Part shown: positions 61,591 to 64,000 of the stretch, piece after piece
Layout: each line of letters begins with the position of its first letter
How positions within the stretch are numbered: position 1 is the stretch's first letter
NCBI GenBank assembly: GCA_029204225.1
Contig: CM055101.1
Coordinates: forward strand, 59,752,094-59,816,093
DNA length: 64,000 bases
Direction: 5' to 3'
Origin: Diphasiastrum complanatum
Lineage: Eukaryota; Streptophyta; Lycopodiopsida; Lycopodiales; Lycopodiaceae
Program-made: the position numbers and the translations under genes
The notes under the pieces: generated by a model
Told to the model about the DNA's origin: nothing
Database searches by the model: none
Seen by the model: the letters and a program-made list of their open reading frames with translations, nothing else

Positions 61591-62603
61591 TTAAAGCTAC
61601 AAAAGCTATATTCTTGGTATTACGGACTCATGATAAGGTCTAACTGTGACACCAAACGAATAAAAAACGCAACATACGTTCAAAAATCAACATACTTTTT
61701 AGCATCTCTTAAACTGAAAAACAAACATCTCAAATTGACACACATTTTCAAAAATCTTTTCAAGCTAGACATACAATGATCTTTACAAATTTTCAAATAA
61801 TAAACCTTCACATTCTTTTTTTGTAATTGTCTCGTATACATTTCTGAAATACAATCAATTTCAAATTTCAATATTCTAGTCATTACAATTACTCCTAAAC
61901 AAGTCAAATATGTGTACTTTAATTTTTTTTTTAACAAATAAGTTAATTTAAGAATTTTCAAACCATGTAAATTACGTAAAAACATAACTACTTTTCTTAG
62001 GTTTAAGTTCCAAGTTTAAAATTTTGACATTATTTCGATTTTTCTTTCAAAATCAATAAGTTGTTCACATTTGAGTTTGCTCAATAAGAACAAATTTGGA
62101 AATGACAAAAATAATTGATAGCTTATATTTTTTCATATTTGTAAATTATAACAAAAGAAGACTTTTTTAATTTTTAATTTTTTTTTTGAATTTAACGTTC
62201 AAAATATTGGCATTTTTTCAATAAAATTCTAACTTCTTAGAAAAACGGGTGTCTAGGTCATTTCTCTTTTTTTTGGTCACTGTGTTAAAACCTATCAAGT
62301 ATTTGTTTGGATAGGCTTTTTAGTAACTCATGAACCAAAAGCCTAGTGAGTTATAATGAGGAGGCTCAAATTGTTTTTTTTTTTTTGAGAAGTCTCAAAT
62401 TTTTATACAAACCCTCTTTTATGTAAACAATTTTTTTTAGAGCTGAATGAATTAATGATTATCATAATGTTGAATTTGTGCATTTTTATTTATACTAAAA
62501 TTTAATAACGATGTATAAATCCTTGTATGGTCTTTATCATTTAACAAAAGGCTAAAATGGCTTGCACCAAGTGCACCTTATTATTCTTTCCTTTTATTTG
62601 TGT
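61591..62603. other. AT-rich stretch, no gene
   Basis: Low-complexity AT-rich DNA with many A and T runs. Open frames are short and without motifs. Confidence 0.6.
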
Positions 62604-62611
62604 GTATATAT

Positions 62612-62653
<42 letters not shown>
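62604..62653. repeat. (TA)n microsatellite
   Basis: About 50 bp of TA dinucleotides with one CG interruption. Confidence 0.95.
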
Positions 62654-62657
<4 letters not shown>

Positions 62658-62810
62658 GAGAATGTAAGGGTGTGTTAACGCACCCTACTCGCCCTATCAT
62701 TCACGCCTAGGGAGAGTAGGGGTGGGTTAACAACACCATTACACACCCACTCTCTCAAAAGGGAGGACCACTCTTTTGATCACAGCAACAACAATAGTAC
62801 GTAACCATTG

Positions 62811-62820
62811 CCCCCCCCCC

Positions 62821-62880
<60 letters not shown>
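62811..62880. repeat. Poly-C run followed by (CT)n
   Basis: About 21 C residues run directly into about 50 bp of CT dinucleotides. Confidence 0.95.
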
Positions 62881-62883
<3 letters not shown>

Positions 62884-63010
62884 AGCCATTGCTGCTCGCC
62901 GCCTCCCATGTCCTTGTTATCTGTCTCTCGGGGTTGCCCACTGCCCTCACACTCCTACACTCCCTTACGCTCGAGATTGGGGTGGCCGCGCTCTTTATTC
63001 TCCCTCGCTG

Positions 63011-63119
<109 letters not shown>

Positions 63120-63199
63120 GGACCCTTCCACATTCTATCTTACTTCGCCACAAAAAAGTACGTACGCTACACGACAACATTTCTTCTAAATACTTCATA

Positions 63200-63628
63200 G
63201 GTTCTAAAACCACATAATTAGTCCTAAAGTAAAAAAGACTTTAGGCCAAAGTAATTTCCCTCTCTCACTCACATTTCAAATATTTGTTTTCCCTCTTTTT
63301 CCAAAAGATGAGACTCACCACCCTTATCCTAAGATGGGGTTTCACCTTCCAAGAAACCTCATATCTACCACTATATAAGAAACAATTTAGACAAATGTTC
63401 CTCAGTACTTTTAGTGAGTGAAGGAGCCTCTACATCCCATCAATTGTAAATGCGCCCTACTCCTTACTACAGAAGCTCTCTTTCAAGTAAGCAATCTACT
63501 TCATCTCTGTCACCCACTATTGTAGCTCTTTTGTGTAACCGTTGTGTGCTATAAGGTAGCATGATCTGCTCGTTGGATCTATACTTAATTCATAGCATTC
63601 TTTTGATGATTGGAAAGAAGCAAATGAT
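63200..63628 (+). promoter_or_regulatory. Possible LTR-type promoter region
   Basis: TATA box CTATATAAG (63371-63379) is followed by LTR R/U5-like text. No gene lies downstream within the window and no primer site is seen. Low confidence. Confidence 0.25.
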
Positions 63629-63960
63629 GGGTTGTCCAGCGATGGACAACCCACCATCTTTTCTGGTTGCTTCTGCGACTAGTTGCCTCTTATGGGTAGC
63701 AATGGTTATCTACACATCTTTATGCTTTGGCTGATGGCACCCAATCGCTGGTTAGCAGCGATGGATTAGTTGCTATTATGGTGGTTCTTTTGACCATATT
63801 TTGATCGTTACTCTACTCCGCTGTTGTTCTCATGAATAAATGCATATAAAATGTTGACAGCAGAGGATACGTGCATATACACGTAGGATTTGCACATGAT
63901 TGTAGGCTTTACGACACGTAAGATGATAAGGATGTTGGTTGTTGTCGCGATGGACAACGG
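63629..63960. repeat. Hairpin and reused GCGATGGACAAC word
   Basis: GGGTTGTCCA, loop GCGA, TGGACAACCC (63629-63652) is a perfect 10-bp-arm hairpin. The word GCGATGGA recurs near 63760 (CAGCGATGGATTAG) and 63948 (CGCGATGGACAACGG). No gene recognised up to the window edge. Confidence 0.6.
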
Positions 63961-64000
63961 ACTGTTTCCTGTATATTTTTTAATAGAGAAGTGTATATGG

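Overview
The window is nuclear DNA of a land plant, AT-rich and crowded with repeats. Four nuclear plant genes or gene remnants show this: an intact plastid signal-recognition-particle gene (cpSRP43), a six-exon FtsJ-type RNA methyltransferase gene with plant-style GT-AG introns, an EXORDIUM/PHI-1-like pseudogene, and a scrap of a MOT1-type molybdate transporter. Most of the rest is old LTR-retrotransposon debris, microsatellites and foldback repeats. One 8 kb intron and a LINE-like zinc-motif fragment suggest a large genome such as a fern, lycophyte or gymnosperm, but I cannot fix the species.

Layout. 1-5.7 kb: Ty3/gypsy integrase fossil, Ty1/copia fragment, possible LTR. 5.7-17.6 kb: two minus-strand copia-type elements with paired LTRs, 5-bp target-site duplications, tRNA-Met-type primer sites and polypurine tracts. 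The second carries two later insertions: a probable solo LTR in its left LTR, and a small element with its own LTR pair in its pol region. 18.16-19.57 kb: cpSRP43, single exon. 19.6-28 kb: no gene recognised, but microsatellites, GC-rich palindromic blocks, foldbacks and one long hairpin. 28-31.9 kb: plus-strand copia fossil. 33.18-44.98 kb: the methyltransferase gene on the minus strand, in six exons joined in phase into 238 codons. 45-53 kb: LINE-like remnant and several copia gag/protease pieces. 54.1-55.1 kb: EXORDIUM-like pseudogene. 55-59 kb: very AT-rich DNA with a cluster of near-palindromic 19-mers. 59.4-60.7 kb: copia gag with primer site and LTR edge. 61.4 kb: MOT1-like scrap. 62.6-64 kb: long simple repeats and a possible promoter.

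The two working genes are unrelated in pathway. cpSRP43 escorts light-harvesting proteins to the thylakoid. The FtsJ protein is a predicted SAM-dependent ribose 2'-O-methyltransferase. Nothing suggests an operon or gene cluster.

The least explained signal is a set of short elements built from self-complementary words. Several lie in the methyltransferase introns (36.26, 36.93, 38.29, 43.14 kb), some with a shared GTTGCAG start and two with a poly-T tail. Other loci (21.1, 35.1, 35.4, 56.7 kb) use a different word in a similar layout. I found no known family for these by eye.
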